A DNA stretch of 20,220 bases from the NCBI GenBank assembly GCA_019648995.1, contig BLXT01005304.1, positions 144,362 through 164,581 on the forward strand, given 5' to 3'. Each line of letters opens with the position of its first letter. The stretch's first letter is position 1. The stretch is from Plakobranchus ocellatus. Lineage: Eukaryota > Mollusca > Gastropoda > Plakobranchidae. The translations under genes were made by a program, and so were the position numbers. Shown here piece after piece: positions 19,107 through 20,220 of this stretch. Below the pieces are notes generated by a model. The model ran no database searches. It was not told the origin of the DNA and saw only the letters and a program-made list of their open reading frames with translations.

Positions 19107-19726
19107 ATACACTGACTCAAAATTCTAAAGTACCTGTTGTTGTTGAAAATGAACCACAGAGTGCAGATGTAATAAGAACAGTGTCAAAAAGAGATAGGCC
19201 AGAAGCACACCATGATATTGTAAAGGTTAAATACTCAATCATGTGCACTATTAACGATATTGCATCTTTAACAAACACAAGTAATGACCTGTGTGTTACG
19301 CAGGAATTATCAAGAGGTTTAAAAAACATTTACAATGTAGATTGTGGGCTCCAGAATATTAATATAAAAAAAAAATTTGGAAAAAAATTAAGTTCTCCTT
19401 CCAATAAAAACAATACACAGAGGAGATTATGTTAAAAAAAAAAAAAGAAACCTAAAAAGAAAGAGTCAAAATTAAAATTTAAAAAGCCTGACATGAACAA
19501 TAAAGATGCTCTAAAAAATACCATTGGATCCTTAATGGATCTACCTCTTGTTTGCGCCTTGAGTTTTTGTGAGGAGGATAAAGCCGATGAAGATGTAATT
19601 AGTTGGTTTCAATGTATGGATTGCAAATGTTTCATTCATGCTGCATGCAATTTAAAAACTGATTATAAAGAAAAAGAAATAACTGGTGTAGAATGTCTCA
19701 TTTGTCATCGTCTGAAAAAATCATAG
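19107..19726 (+). pseudogene. C-terminal region: linker, lysine-rich basic stretch and PHD-like finger
   Basis: Frame 2 stays open except for TAA at 19433. It encodes an acidic/polar linker (KVPVVVENEPQSADVIRTVS onward), then a basic run KKKKKPKKKESKLKFKK that could be a nuclear localisation signal. It closes with a finger patterned C-x4-C-x14-C-x2-C-x4-H-x2-C-x15-C-x2-C (Cys codons at 19553, 19568, 19613, 19622; His 19637; Cys 19646, 19694, 19703). The SWFQCMDCKCFIHAAC core is typical of PHD/C4HC3 fingers, although the first pair is spaced by four rather than two. PHD fingers usually read histone tails. The protein ends RLKKS at TAG 19724. Confidence 0.62.
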
Positions 19727-20220
19727 TAATGCCTAACTCATAAACTCCTTTCATACAGTATAGCATTTTAAAAATATTCATATCCAATTTGAACAGCCCC
19801 TAAATTCTAGAAGCTGTGCGCTCGGTCTTTTAAATACCGATATTTTCAAACAATGAAGCTGTTTTTTTCCCTATAAATATAATCTTTAGCCACTGTCTTC
19901 CTGATCTACAATTGAGATCTCTAAACCAATTAGCATTTTCAAACATTTAGTATTTGTTATGGGTCTTTTCTGCTTTTTGATCATGTTATAGTTTTTTGGT
20001 TGGGCCACATTTTTTTTTCATTTTAATTTGCATGTCAAGAATTGTTAAAAAAAAAAAAAAAAAAAGAAAAAGGCCTGGCACACAATTTCTGTGATTTAAG
20101 AAATTGTATTTAAAACATCATATCATTTTGTCATTTTGACATTCAAAAACTGTCACAATGTGGGTTTGCGATCACGCCAATCGCGAACACAGATTGTAAC
20201 TGGGTTGGGACTGTAATGAA
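19727..20220. other. Non-coding 3' flank of the transposon pseudogene
   Basis: AT-rich sequence with a 19-A run (20046-20064) and no conserved frame. The 3' end of the transposon may lie here or beyond the window. The only structured part is the imperfect palindrome at 20154-20198. Confidence 0.5.
20154..20198. repeat. Imperfect 19-bp-arm palindrome
   Basis: CACAATGTGGGTTTGCGAT and ATCGCGAACACAGATTGTA pair at 15 of 19 positions around the 7-nt centre CACGCCA. It is richer in CpG than its flanks and lies about 430 bp after the transposon stop, so it could be part of an element end. Confidence 0.5.

Larger units (their letters stand above)
16279..19726 (+). mobile_element. Decayed Mutator-like (MULE) transposon coding region with Ulp1, zinc fingers, SWIM and PHD-like domains
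   Basis: A single ancestral protein of roughly 1,100 residues can be followed through all three plus-strand frames. Its order is Ulp1-like protease, linker, C2HC/C2H2 fingers, Cys-rich segment, MULE transposase core, SWIM finger, basic stretch and PHD-like finger, with a final TAG at 19724-19726. In-frame stops lie at 16761, 17376, 18089, 18287, 18405, 18751, 19000, 19073 and 19433. Frame changes fall near 16.87, 17.20, 17.6, 17.91, 18.29, 18.63, 18.74 and 19.03 kb. Whole frames run across domain boundaries, for example 17208-17609 and 19040-19726, which supports one reading frame rather than a patchwork of insertions. The 5' limit is uncertain: a start near 16300 (ATG after TTTTTAG-GAA) is possible, but that frame soon stops. 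I found no terminal inverted repeats or target-site duplication. The copy cannot make an active protein. Confidence 0.82.

Overview
The window is nuclear DNA from an invertebrate animal. Genes are split by GT/AG introns, the background is AT-rich and CpG-poor, and there are many homopolymers and microsatellites, a tRNA-derived SINE and a decayed DNA transposon. Clusters of AGATCTAGATC-like and TAGGCCTATA-like words remind me of gastropod molluscs. That placement is an inference from pattern, not proof.

Only one intact gene can be reconstructed. It lies on the minus strand between 12124 and 6162 and has five coding exons (12124-12081, 11287-11141, 9421-9347, 7399-7261, 6311-6162). Joined at consensus splice sites with matching phases they give a 184-residue protein recognisable as mitochondrial small-subunit ribosomal protein S23 (mS23, MRPS23). 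Its introns hold a full SINE with target-site duplication (10060-10243, intron 2), a 72-bp tandem duplication and an array of small hairpin repeats (intron 3), and a run of 47 T that serves as the polypyrimidine tract of exon 2. The start-codon exon is itself preceded by a good 3' splice site, so a non-coding first exon may lie upstream, perhaps in the CpG-rich patch near 14.0-14.3 kb.

The right end, about 16.3-19.73 kb, holds a plus-strand pseudogene of a large transposon protein. Conserved pieces in order are an Ulp1-like cysteine protease (His, Asp, Cys), a C2HC/C2H2-type zinc-finger pair, a Cys-rich segment, a MULE-type transposase core (two catalytic Asp, CxxH motif), a SWIM zinc finger, a lysine-rich basic stretch and a PHD-like C4HC3 finger. 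About nine stops and eight frame changes break it. Frames carry on across the pieces, so they look like one ancestral reading frame of about 1,100 residues. The Ulp1-MULE-SWIM-PHD combination is the most interesting thing in the window. No terminal inverted repeats were identified.

The left 6 kb has no firm gene. It shows a possible plus-strand terminal exon near 769-813 with an AATAAA after it, and a CpG-richer patch at 5.07-5.83 kb with two perfect CRE palindromes, a CCAAT box and a hairpin, which could be a promoter. The 12.1-16.3 kb intergenic region contains a 509-bp inverted-repeat (MITE-like) element, a T/G homopolymer block ending in an NNN gap, and simple repeats.
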